A stretch of DNA of 16,502 nt from Gammaproteobacteria bacterium (lineage in GTDB: Bacteria; Pseudomonadota; Gammaproteobacteria; SZUA-21): contig QIKQ01000329.1 in NCBI GenBank assembly GCA_003233075.1, positions 1-16,502 of the forward strand, written 5' to 3'. Shown piece after piece: positions 1 to 6,060 of the stretch (position 1 is its first letter; each line of letters begins with the position of its first letter). Position numbers and translations under genes: made by a program. The notes beneath the pieces were generated by a model. The model did no database searches. It saw only the letters and a list, made by a program, of their open reading frames with translations, and was not told the origin of the DNA.

Positions 1-21
1 AAATATTTTATTATTATAAAA

Positions 22-180
22 TAAATTCAGCTTACCCCGCAGCTTGCTGCGGGCACAATCCATTGGGGGTTTCCAAAGGAGGAGAATGGAGTTATCCCCC
101 TTCGGTCGCCCGTGCGAATTCATTTCGCGCGGAGCGAAATCTATTAGGCTAAAATACCCCGTCCGCTTGCGGCGGGGAAG
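22..180. repeat. Cluster of GC-rich palindromic intergenic repeats
   Basis: Several hairpins lie close together in otherwise AT-rich DNA. CCCGCAGC (36-43) pairs with GCTGCGGG (46-53). ATTTCGC (122-128) pairs with GCGAAAT (134-140). CCCCG..CCGC (157-166) pairs with GCGG..CGGGG (169-177) around a TT loop. The words around the first hairpin (ATTCAGCTTRCCCC) and the third (CCCCGTNCGCTTGCGGCGGGG followed by NAGTTTATT) recur joined as one short unit at 934-975. This stretch therefore looks like such a unit split by, or fused with, another repeat. No coding capacity is seen. It resembles REP-type or non-autonomous palindromic repeats, but I cannot name a family. Confidence 0.6.
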
Positions 181-492
181 TTTATTAGCAAGGTATTGTT
201 AAGTACGCTTTTGATACTCGCTGTGATTGCTAGCTTTATTTGACTTTGTTTCCTTTAATCGAATTATTTTAAAAATAAATTCTCTTTTTACTCACTAAGT
301 CCTACATTTTTAAATCCTTTTACTTTATACTTGCGCCTCTAATTAAATCGCAATGATTGTCGTTTAATAAATCAGATTACTATTAATTAACACCTTCTGT
401 TCTAAAATTATTAATGAGTAGTGTTTCAATAATCGCTTAAGAAATAGCGAAAAAATAGTGCCTAAGGGCAAACCAAGAATAGGGAATAGACA
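181..492. other. AT-rich intergenic region without recognised features
   Basis: This is the leader of the gene starting at 493. It is very AT-rich and has no ORF of note. I see no convincing promoter, riboswitch or RNA gene. The only clear signal is the ribosome-binding site AGGGAA (481-486) just before the GTG start at 493. Confidence 0.5.
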
Positions 493-906
493 GTGAAATC
501 CGCAGTACTTGTAATTATGCTAATGCTAAGTTTTAGCGTCAACGCTTCGATAGTAATAAAAAATTCAGCAAACTCGACGCAACTACTAAAGCAGAAAAAT
601 TCGTTTAGTAATAGTGAAAAAAATAATTCTATAAGCTTGTTATCTGAATCAATGGAAAATCCTGTTGTGTCTGAGATTAAACCAAAGCCTAGCGAAATTG
701 GTATAGCCTTAACATCAAATGCCTTGAGCAGTTCCTTGCTTGCGAATGAGACGTTAGGGAAAGTTAAAAACCGACAAAACGCACAACGACAGAATTCTAC
801 TTATGCACCTGGGCCAGGTACTTATGTGTTAATTATTTTTTGCTTGACCGGGATGGGTTATATTCGTTGTCAAAAAAATAGGAAGTTGAAAACAAATAAA
901 CTATGA
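493..906 (+). CDS. Small exported protein with PEP-CTERM-like C-terminal anchor
   Basis: I do not recognise this 137-residue protein. Residues 1-18 form a signal peptide (hydrophobic core, VNA cleavage-type ending). The middle (about 20-103) is polar, rich in Ser, Asn and Lys, and looks low-complexity. The tail is tripartite: PGPGT at 106-110, a short hydrophobic helix to about 124, then a basic end (RCQKNRKLK). This order of proline motif, helix and basic cluster matches PEP-CTERM exosortase signals, with PGP in place of PEP. The GTG start is chosen because AGGGAA lies 6 nt upstream and the signal peptide begins there. If the tail is a real sorting signal, the protein would be processed at the envelope; otherwise it is a single-pass membrane protein. 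A palindromic repeat follows at 934. Confidence 0.6.
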   Translation: MKSAVLVIMLMLSFSVNASIVIKNSANSTQLLKQKNSFSNSEKNNSISLLSESMENPVVSEIKPKPSEIGIALTSNALSSSLLANETLGKVKNRQNAQRQNSTYAPGPGTYVLIIFCLTGMGYIRCQKNRKLKTNKL

Positions 907-933
907 TTCAATAACTATTTGAACTATTGAATA

Positions 934-975
934 GATTCAGCTTGCCCCGTACGCTTGCGGCGGGGTAGTTTATTT
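934..975. repeat. GC-rich palindromic repeat, single unit
   Basis: CCCCG (945-949) pairs with CGGGG (961-965), and CGC (952-954) with GCG around TT. The flanks ATTCAGCTT and TAGTTTATT match the flanks of the split unit at 22-180. The unit sits between two genes and could act as a bidirectional hairpin, but there is no T-run typical of a terminator. Confidence 0.6.
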
Positions 976-1018
976 TATGTGACTAAATCTAATGTGTATT
1001 AGCTTAAGGAGAGTTCGG

Positions 1019-1522
1019 GTGATTAATCATTTGTATAAATTGCTGTCTATAAGTTGTATTTCACTTTTTATTTCAAGCGCAGTAAGTGCTGCCTATCCCA
1101 AAGATACAATAGAATGTAAAAAATTACGTCAGTCAAAGACTGGTTTGGCGCAAATGTTAGTAAAATCCAGACGGTGTTATGATTATGGTCATGGTGCATC
1201 GAGATGCGTGTATAAAGTGGGAAATACCAGCTTTCAATTTAATTTTGCTCGAAAGCTGAAGAAATATCCAAAGTTATTTGATCCGCGAATCTCACTAACA
1301 ATAAGCAGTTTGGATAAACGCATGCTGATAAAATCGTTTTATTTTCCAAAAGGGACCTTAGGGCTTAGATTAAGATGGAAAAAATCGTTCGGATCCAAAT
1401 GTGAATATGACACTGTGGGTGTATATAGCGCTATAGTACGCTGGGATACTAAGCTATGGAGCTCTCGTTACCATCAATTGCTAGAAAAGCCAAAACCAGT
1501 TTACCAAAAGCCAAAAAAGTGA
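1019..1522 (+). CDS. Hypothetical exported protein
   Basis: This 167-residue protein is not recognised. The frame is open from an ATG at 992. I prefer the in-frame GTG at 1019 because AAGGAG (1006-1011) lies 7 nt upstream of it, while the ATG has no Shine-Dalgarno, and because the protein then starts directly with a signal peptide (positive INHLYK, hydrophobic SISCISLFISSAVSA, ending about residue 24). The mature part is basic and has Cys residues in pairs (ECKK, RRCYDYG, SRCVYK, SKCEY) that could form disulfides in the periplasm. It ends in a Lys/Pro-rich tail (KPKPVYQKPKK). It converges on the minus-strand gene ending at 1540. Confidence 0.6.
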   Translation: MINHLYKLLSISCISLFISSAVSAAYPKDTIECKKLRQSKTGLAQMLVKSRRCYDYGHGASRCVYKVGNTSFQFNFARKLKKYPKLFDPRISLTISSLDKRMLIKSFYFPKGTLGLRLRWKKSFGSKCEYDTVGVYSAIVRWDTKLWSSRYHQLLEKPKPVYQKPKK

Positions 1523-1539
1523 TTGTGCAAGTCTTAATG

Positions 1540-2196
1540 TCACTTAATTAAAATATTGACTGAATTGCATATTGGTATTAACTTTTTATCATTGGCTGGA
1601 TTGTCCAATTCGGATTTTTTATTAAGATAAAGTTGAAATTTTGCACTTCCTTTTCTTATGCCAAATGATAAATTTTTAGCAGGAAAACGACCAAGATCTA
1701 GAGTTGCCTTAAGCTTGTCGCGGGTGTAAATTAATTTAAACTCTCTTGCTAGGTAAATGTTACTGGTTGCAGTCAGTAATTTTCTTGAATTTATGTCGTG
1801 ACCTTCTTGCTCAATAGTTAAAATAAACTCTCGATCCCAAAGTAGACGTCCAAAGTGTTTGTCCCATTTTAATTTGACAGGCTTGGCGCCATGATATTGC
1901 AGCTCTATGTTAAAAGTAAGCGGCGGGTTTAGAGTTGGGCCACGAAAAAACATAGTAGGATGTTTGGATTTCGCTTTTAATTCTAAAGATGGAATTAATT
2001 TACTGTTGATTAATTTTGTACTTAATTTGCACTTAAATTTCTCGGATAGATTTGCCCAGGAGGTATAATTGATTTTTGGCTCACTTGCAACAAGGAGAGA
2101 GCTGCTGAGTGATAATGTAATGATAAATAATATTTTATTAAACTTGCTAGCCCTATATTTTGTCGAATTTGAAACTATGTCGTTTAAATCTAACAT
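1540..2196 (-). CDS. Hypothetical exported protein
   Basis: This 218-residue protein is not recognised. GAGGAA (2202-2207 on the plus coordinates) lies 5 nt before the ATG. A polar N-terminus of about 19 residues is followed by a hydrophobic segment (ILFIITLSLSSSLLVA, about 22-37) that fits a signal peptide or N-terminal anchor. The remainder is mixed polar, rich in Lys and Leu, with alternating hydrophobic patterns suggestive of beta strands. It has two Cys, one near each end of the mature part (FKCKL and PICNS), possibly a disulfide. It lies 43 bp downstream of the membrane-protein gene on the same strand, so the two are probably co-transcribed. Confidence 0.6.
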   Translation of the reverse strand: MLDLNDIVSNSTKYRASKFNKILFIITLSLSSSLLVASEPKINYTSWANLSEKFKCKLSTKLINSKLIPSLELKAKSKHPTMFFRGPTLNPPLTFNIELQYHGAKPVKLKWDKHFGRLLWDREFILTIEQEGHDINSRKLLTATSNIYLAREFKLIYTRDKLKATLDLGRFPAKNLSFGIRKGSAKFQLYLNKKSELDNPANDKKLIPICNSVNILIK

Positions 2197-2239
2197 TACT
2201 ATTCCTCATTCATATTTTATTTTGTATAACATAGTAACA

Positions 2240-2896
2240 TCAATCGATTTTTGGGGATTGCATTTGATCGTTTTTTATAAATTGGTAAATGATGTAGCTC
2301 GGAAATAAGTATTTAAATATTAGGATTATGATTAAAGATGGAAGCAACCCTATAATATTTGTAATTTTAATTAGATCCATTTTACTAATTGATTTAAGCA
2401 ACTCAGGTGTATGCGCAGTATTTAGTAACAATATTATTGAAAAATAGATGATAAGCAGAAACCCAGACCAGAAAGCTTTTTTCCTCAAACTGAGTAAAAT
2501 TACGACAGAACATACTGCAACTAACCAGGACATATTATCGGAATAAGTTGTATTGTAGTTAAATGCAGTTGTACCTATAAAACCAGCAATTATTGCATAG
2601 AGTGAAAAGACTAAATTAACTAATAGGTAAAATATTGCGCCTTCCATTGCTAAGCTAGGTCGCTCACGGGGTTTAAAAGTAACTAATTTATATTGTTTCG
2701 CAACTTTATTAACAATGGATGACACCATATAGACGAAGAAGTGTGTGCCTAAGGCTATATAGAGAATGTCGTAGTTAGAGTTCGCTGTTGATTTATTGCC
2801 ATAGGAAATAGGATTCAGAGAATTAGGGCTGATGTAAAAATAGATCCAAATACAGGCCCAAAGAAAATGAAATATTCGTATAGCGATTACATTCAT
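2240..2896 (-). CDS. Hypothetical multi-pass inner-membrane protein
   Basis: This 218-residue protein is not recognised. AGGA lies 5 nt upstream of the ATG. I count five or six hydrophobic stretches: about 5-22, 43-62, 86-107, 122-136, 141-158 and 179-200. They are separated by polar loops, one carrying the basic run KQYKLVTFKPRERP (about 67-80), probably cytoplasmic. No transporter or enzyme motif is evident. It is the first gene of a minus-strand pair with the exported protein at 1540-2196. An open frame on the plus strand across the 2196-2308 junction is a shadow of these two genes. Confidence 0.55.
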   Translation of the reverse strand: MNVIAIRIFHFLWACIWIYFYISPNSLNPISYGNKSTANSNYDILYIALGTHFFVYMVSSIVNKVAKQYKLVTFKPRERPSLAMEGAIFYLLVNLVFSLYAIIAGFIGTTAFNYNTTYSDNMSWLVAVCSVVILLSLRKKAFWSGFLLIIYFSIILLLNTAHTPELLKSISKMDLIKITNIIGLLPSLIIILIFKYLFPSYIIYQFIKNDQMQSPKID

Positions 2897-3305
2897 AGAT
2901 TCCTAAAGTTAGCTTGCTAAAGTGATGATTGTATAGTAATTCTAAAAAATAAATTGCAGTTAAGTTAGACTGATTAAGGATTGAGCAACTAGTGATGGAG
3001 CTAAACTGGCAACAAATTAGAGGCGAAATTTCTTTATTTGCTAAGGACAGGGGAAGATGAAAGCACTGTATTGGGCTTTGAAGTCATTAAAAATCAAACC
3101 GATTTGATCAAGAGCATTTCTAGAGGTAAAAATCACCGTGTTTACCTAAAATTATGTGCCAGCGCTTAGTTCAGTCTATACCTATTAGCTCCTATACTAG
3201 AGTTTAAATCTTAGGCTTTAAATTATATTTGCCCAAAAGCTTTCAAATTGTACCAATATGATGTTTAATCACACACCTTTTGAATGAATAAGAAAAAGTT
3301 TCCTT
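2897..3305. other. Intergenic region upstream of lysC with a possible gene remnant
   Basis: This 409-bp stretch separates the divergent membrane-protein gene and lysC. A plus-strand frame is open from 3005 to a TAG at 3167-3169 (55 codons) but has no ATG or ribosome-binding site. A 22-codon frame starts at an ATG at 2995. Neither is recognised, so they are best read as a degenerate remnant or chance. I see no lysine-riboswitch-like architecture. alaS, which often precedes this locus in gammaproteobacteria, is absent. Confidence 0.4.
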
Positions 3306-4523
3306 ATGGCATTAATTGTTCACAAATACGGCGGTACCTCTGTCGGCACTGTCGAAAAAATCGAAAACGTCGCTGATAAACTCATAAAGTTTAAAGCGCT
3401 AGGTCACGATCTGGTTGTTGTTGTCTCCGCAATGAGTGGTGAAACTAATCGTTTAATTTCTATGGCGCACGAAATAGATCCTAAGCCTTCGCCACGTGAA
3501 TTTGACGTATTGGTATCCACGGGCGAACAAGTCACAATTGCATTACTTGCAATGGCGCTAGAAAAGCGCGGCCAAGCAGCGCGTTCTTATACTGGTTATC
3601 AAGTTCAAATCTTAACTGACTCGACGCACAACAAGGCAAGAATTCGTGACATTCAAGATACGCAAATCCGTAAAGATTTGAGCGCAGGACGAATTGTCGT
3701 TGTTGCTGGCTTCCAGGGTGTTGACGAAAACGGCAACATTACTACTTTAGGACGTGGCGGATCAGACACTTCAGCGGTTGCATTGGCGGCCGGTTTAAAA
3801 GCAGATGAATGCCAAATATATACGGATGTCGATGGCGTTTATACGACTGACCCGAGAATGGTTTCTGAAGCAAGGCGATTGTCTCGGATCACCTTTGAAG
3901 AAATGTTGGAAATGGCTAGCTTAGGCTCAAAGGTGTTGCAAATTCGAGCAGTTGAATTTGCCGGAAAATACAACGTACCACTTAGGGTATTATCAACATT
4001 TGAAGATGGCGAAGGTACGCTCATTACTTACGAGGAAGATAATATGGAAGATCCGATGATTTCAGGAATCGCGTTTAACCGTGATGAAGCGAAATTAACC
4101 CTGGTGGGAGTGCCAGATCAACCTGGTATTGCGTCGAACATATTAACCCCAATTTCAGAAGCGAATATTGAAGTTGATATGATAATTCAAAATATTGCCG
4201 AAAATTCGACCACCGATTTCACATTCACAGTTCACCGTAATGATTATGAAAAAGCCCTTGAAATCCTTAAAGAAATTGGCAAAAAATTAGGTGCGGGGCA
4301 GGCCTTAGGGGATGATAAGATTGTAAAAATTTCGATTGTTGGGGTGGGTATGCGTTCGCATGCCGGAATAGCCAGCAAGATGTTCCAAGCGCTGGCAAAA
4401 GAAGCAATAAATATTCGTATGATTTCAACATCAGAGATAAAGATTTCGGTCGTAGTGGACGAAAAGTATTTAGAGCTTGGAGTTCGAACTTTACATGAAG
4501 CTTTTGAGTTAGAAAAAGTGTAA
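3306..4523 (+). CDS. lysC: Aspartate kinase, monofunctional, with two ACT domains
   Basis: It phosphorylates L-aspartate with ATP in the cytoplasm, the committed step to lysine, threonine, methionine and diaminopimelate. The length of 405 residues is normal for this class. Amino-acid kinase domain: KYGGTSVG at 7-14, STGEQV at 71-76, GRGGSDTSA at 149-157, and YTDVDGVYTTDPR at 172-184. Two C-terminal ACT domains follow: KLTLVGVPDQPGIAS from 263 and KISIVGVGMRSHAGIAS from 341, the usual site of lysine/threonine feedback. The start matches the family's normal MALIV N-terminus, although the upstream ribosome-binding site is weak. Met247 (codon at 4044) is preceded by GAGGAA 6 nt upstream, so a separate regulatory beta subunit may also be made, as in some other aspartate kinases. 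csrA follows after 235 bp, in the conserved order. Confidence 0.97.
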   Translation: MALIVHKYGGTSVGTVEKIENVADKLIKFKALGHDLVVVVSAMSGETNRLISMAHEIDPKPSPREFDVLVSTGEQVTIALLAMALEKRGQAARSYTGYQVQILTDSTHNKARIRDIQDTQIRKDLSAGRIVVVAGFQGVDENGNITTLGRGGSDTSAVALAAGLKADECQIYTDVDGVYTTDPRMVSEARRLSRITFEEMLEMASLGSKVLQIRAVEFAGKYNVPLRVLSTFEDGEGTLITYEEDNMEDPMISGIAFNRDEAKLTLVGVPDQPGIASNILTPISEANIEVDMIIQNIAENSTTDFTFTVHRNDYEKALEILKEIGKKLGAGQALGDDKIVKISIVGVGMRSHAGIASKMFQALAKEAINIRMISTSEIKISVVVDEKYLELGVRTLHEAFELEKV

Positions 4524-4565
4524 TTATCTGTATAAACGAGTACTATGTTAGTAAGAGCGTGGATA

Positions 4566-4590
4566 AAAACCTTTTCCGAATCAAGGTTTT
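4566..4590 (+). terminator. Possible weak terminator after lysC
   Basis: AAAACCTT (4566-4573) and AAGGTTTT (4583-4590) form a perfect 8-bp stem with a 9-nt loop, 43 bp after the lysC stop. The run of U is only four bases, so termination would be weak, and some read-through into csrA is plausible. Confidence 0.3.
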
Positions 4591-4665
4591 AGCCTAAATC
4601 GCTAAAAATAATAATAAGTGATAATGGCCTCGATAGTAGATTAGCGTTTTAGATTTTGAGGTGTC

Positions 4666-4750
4666 GGACGCTAGTTACAATATCTGTCGGATTTTCCACG
4701 TGACTTGGAGAAACGTTAAGACAGAAGTTGGTGATTGAGTAACGCAAGGA
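4666..4750 (+). promoter_or_regulatory. csrA leader with four GGA motifs, candidate CsrA autoregulation
   Basis: GGA occurs at 4666-4668, 4689-4691, 4707-4709 and inside the Shine-Dalgarno AAGGAG (4746-4751). CsrA dimers bind GGA in RNA loops, and E. coli csrA represses its own translation through several such sites. The spacing allows a dimer to bridge the ribosome-binding site and an upstream site. Binding is inferred; only the motifs are seen. Confidence 0.35.
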
Positions 4751-4758
4751 GACAATAA

Positions 4759-4983
4759 ATGCTAATACTAACGCGCCGAGTGGGTGAGACCCTGATGATT
4801 GGCGATGAAGTCACAGTCACAGTTCTGGGGGTAAAAGGCAACCAGGTTCGTATTGGAATTAATGCACCGAAAGAAATTGCAGTGCATCGCGAAGAAATTT
4901 ATGAACGCATACAGCGGGAAAAAGCTTCGAAAAATAATTCTGATGAAGAGTCTAAAGCCGAAGAAGTTGGAAGTGGTTCTTAA
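4759..4983 (+). CDS. csrA: Carbon storage regulator CsrA/RsmA
   Basis: This is a post-transcriptional RNA-binding regulator that binds GGA motifs in mRNA leaders and controls carbon flux, motility and biofilm genes. The N-terminal 60 residues are canonical: MLILTRRVGETLMIGDEV, VRIGINAPKEIAVHREEIY. The RNA-contacting Leu4/Arg6/Arg7 and the Val42/His43/Arg44 region are conserved. The C-terminal tail after residue 55 is acidic and Ser-rich and brings the protein to 74 residues, slightly longer than the usual 60-65; such tails vary between species. AAGGAG lies 7 nt upstream of the ATG. It sits between lysC and tRNA-Ser(GCU), the conserved order in gammaproteobacteria. Confidence 0.97.
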   Translation: MLILTRRVGETLMIGDEVTVTVLGVKGNQVRIGINAPKEIAVHREEIYERIQREKASKNNSDEESKAEEVGSGS

Positions 4984-5084
4984 ACAAAAACTATAAAGTA
5001 TTATTTATGATTTTTGCTAAATGCACTGGAATGGAACTCAAATAAAAACCCGGATTGAAACCCACTTTGTCAATATGACAAACA

Positions 5085-5113
5085 AAACAAGCACCCTTTG
5101 GGTGCTTTTTTTG
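5085..5113 (+). terminator. Rho-independent terminator of csrA
   Basis: AAGCACCC (5089-5096) pairs with GGGTGCTT (5100-5107) around a TTT loop, followed by a run of T to 5112. It lies about 100 bp downstream of the csrA stop. Confidence 0.85.
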
Positions 5114-5265
5114 CTTGTGGTCGCAGTAAAATATCTCCTGAGAAAAATATCTAATGGTCGCATGAGCGGCTATATTGTTGAAATCGAATAAATTTCGTCT
5201 AGGTGCTGTGAAAGATCTTTTTTTGGTCAATATTATTGAAAAGCCATAAAATTACGTAATAAGAT

Positions 5266-5293
5266 TTTACAATAAACCAAGCCGTGGTATGCT
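5266..5293 (+). promoter_or_regulatory. Sigma70-type promoter of the tRNA-Ser locus
   Basis: TTTACA (5266-5271) and TATGCT (5288-5293) are separated by 16 bp. Transcription would start just upstream of 5308, where the first truncated tRNA-Ser copy begins. The next sequence after each repeat unit resembles the unit's own end rather than a promoter, so this is the only good promoter I see for the intact tRNA 380 bp further on. Confidence 0.6.
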
Positions 5294-5307
5294 TGCACCC
5301 CTGTTTT

Positions 5308-5492
5308 GGAGAGGTGGCCGAGTGGGTTAGACGGAACTAGCGAAAGTGACTAAATGTCGCTTTTGCCCGACGAACGCCGAAGCCAGGATGGCGTAGGCTG
5401 GGTTTCGAGCGAAGCAGGACAGCGTAGCGAAGAAACAGCGATTTAAAAAAATCGCCTAATGAAATAAGAAAAAGTGAGAGTTTAAAAGTTTT
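5308..5492 (+). repeat. tRNA-Ser 5'-end chimeric repeat, unit 1
   Basis: The unit starts with GGAGAGGTGGCCGAGTGG, identical to the acceptor 5' strand and most of the D arm of the intact tRNA-Ser at 5676. It then leaves the tRNA sequence: no anticodon arm, T arm or CCA end follows. A hairpin follows: GCGAAAGTGAC (5340-5350) pairs with GTCGCTTTTGC (5356-5366), with two G-U pairs. CCCGACGAA (5366-5374), GTAGCGAAG (5424-5432) and a GCGATTT/AAATCGC hairpin come next. The unit is 185 bp and is followed directly by a diverged copy. It cannot be a functional tRNA. Confidence 0.85.
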
Positions 5493-5675
5493 GGAGAGGT
5501 GGCCGAGTGGGTGAGACGGAAATAGTAAAAGCGACAAAATGTCGCTTTTACCCGACGAACGCCGGAGCCAGGAAGGCGGAGGCCGGGTTTCAAGCGAAGC
5601 AGGAAGCGTAGCGAAGAAACAGCGATTTAAAAAATCGCCAAATGAAATAAGAGAAAGTGAAAGGTTAAAAGTTTC
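5493..5675 (+). repeat. tRNA-Ser 5'-end chimeric repeat, unit 2
   Basis: This is a tandem copy of the preceding unit, 183 bp, with scattered substitutions and small indels. It begins with the same 18-nt tRNA-Ser 5' end. Its hairpin GTAAAAGCGAC (5525-5535) with GTCGCTTTTAC (5541-5551) is a perfect 11 bp. Compared with unit 1, one pair changes T-A to C-G on both sides and two others change to G-U, so pairing is kept. CCCGACGAA lies at 5551-5559 and GTAGCGAAG at 5608-5616. The unit ends exactly where the intact tRNA-Ser begins. Confidence 0.85.
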
Positions 5676-5766
5676 GGAGAGGTGGCCGAGTGGCTGAAGG
5701 CGCTCCCCTGCTAAGGGAGTATCGGCTTAAACCCGATCGAGGGTTCGAATCCCTCCCTCTCCGCCA
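5676..5766 (+). tRNA. serV: tRNA-Ser(GCU)
   Basis: It is 91 nt with encoded CCA. The acceptor GGAGAGG pairs with CCTCTCC, discriminator G. The anticodon stem CTCCC/GGGAG carries the loop CTGCTAA, anticodon GCT, which reads AGC/AGU. The long variable arm (ATCGGCTTAAACCCGAT) is typical of class II serine tRNAs, and the T loop is GGTTCGAATCC. It follows csrA, as in other gammaproteobacteria. Two repeat units that copy its first 18 nt lie directly upstream, and its terminator lies directly downstream. Confidence 0.97.
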
Positions 5767-5770
5767 TATT

Positions 5771-5798
5771 AAAAAAGGCCCCTCTTGGGGCCTTCTTT
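5771..5798 (+). terminator. Terminator of tRNA-Ser
   Basis: AAGGCCCC (5775-5782) pairs with GGGGCCTT (5787-5794) around TCTT, followed by CTTT and preceded by an A-run. It ends the tRNA-Ser transcript 5 nt past the CCA. Confidence 0.85.
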
Positions 5799-5821
5799 AT
5801 TATACGAAAAGGTGTGGTAAT

Positions 5822-5879
5822 TGTAGTGGTCAGGTAAATCTGCAGATATTAATGGCAGCATATTTACTTGACCACTACA
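5822..5879. mobile_element. 58-bp inverted-repeat element (MITE-like or IS-end remnant)
   Basis: The ends are 18-bp inverted repeats, TGTAGTGGTCAGGTAAAT (5822-5839) and its near-perfect complement at 5862-5879 (one mismatch). Only 22 bp lies between, including CTGC/GCAG, which extends the pairing. The TGTAG..CTACA ends look like transposon termini, but there is no transposase and I find no clear target duplication. It lies between the tRNA-Ser terminator and the Wadjet operon, at the left edge of the inserted block. The family is not assigned. Confidence 0.5.
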
Positions 5880-6060
5880 CACCCCTGCACTAGCCAATAG
5901 GCAAGCTGTGCCAAATCAGACGCTCGGAAACAGCTAAAAGGTTTTGATCAAATGTTAAAATCTCATGATTTCGGTCTGCATTTATGAAATATACGGCTTA
6001 GCAATTCTAGCGTGTAAAAGTCATTTGTTATAGTATTATGGTTGCATTTAGCGCAACAAA

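Noticed and set aside
2069..2308. Plus-strand ORF of 79 codons
   Set aside because: It is the antisense of two well-supported minus-strand genes and their junction.
3005..3169. Open 55-codon stretch upstream of lysC
   Set aside because: There is no start codon with a ribosome-binding site and no recognised family. It is noted as a possible remnant only.
2897..3305. Lysine riboswitch before lysC
   Set aside because: I could not find the long multi-helix architecture or a terminator or sequestering hairpin next to the start.
4991..5230. Minus-strand ORF of 79 codons after csrA
   Set aside because: It crosses the csrA terminator hairpin and has no family pattern.
5337..5537. Minus-strand ORF of 66 codons
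   Set aside because: It is open only because of the repeat sequence and has no recognisable protein features.
5308..5675. Tandem repeats as a CRISPR array or as two extra tRNA-Ser genes
   Set aside because: There are only two ~184-bp units with internal hairpins and no short repeat/spacer pattern. The tRNA match stops in the D arm, without anticodon arm, T arm or CCA.
5690..5893. Plus-strand ORF of 67 codons
   Set aside because: It runs through the intact tRNA-Ser, its terminator and the 58-bp element. There is no ribosome-binding site.
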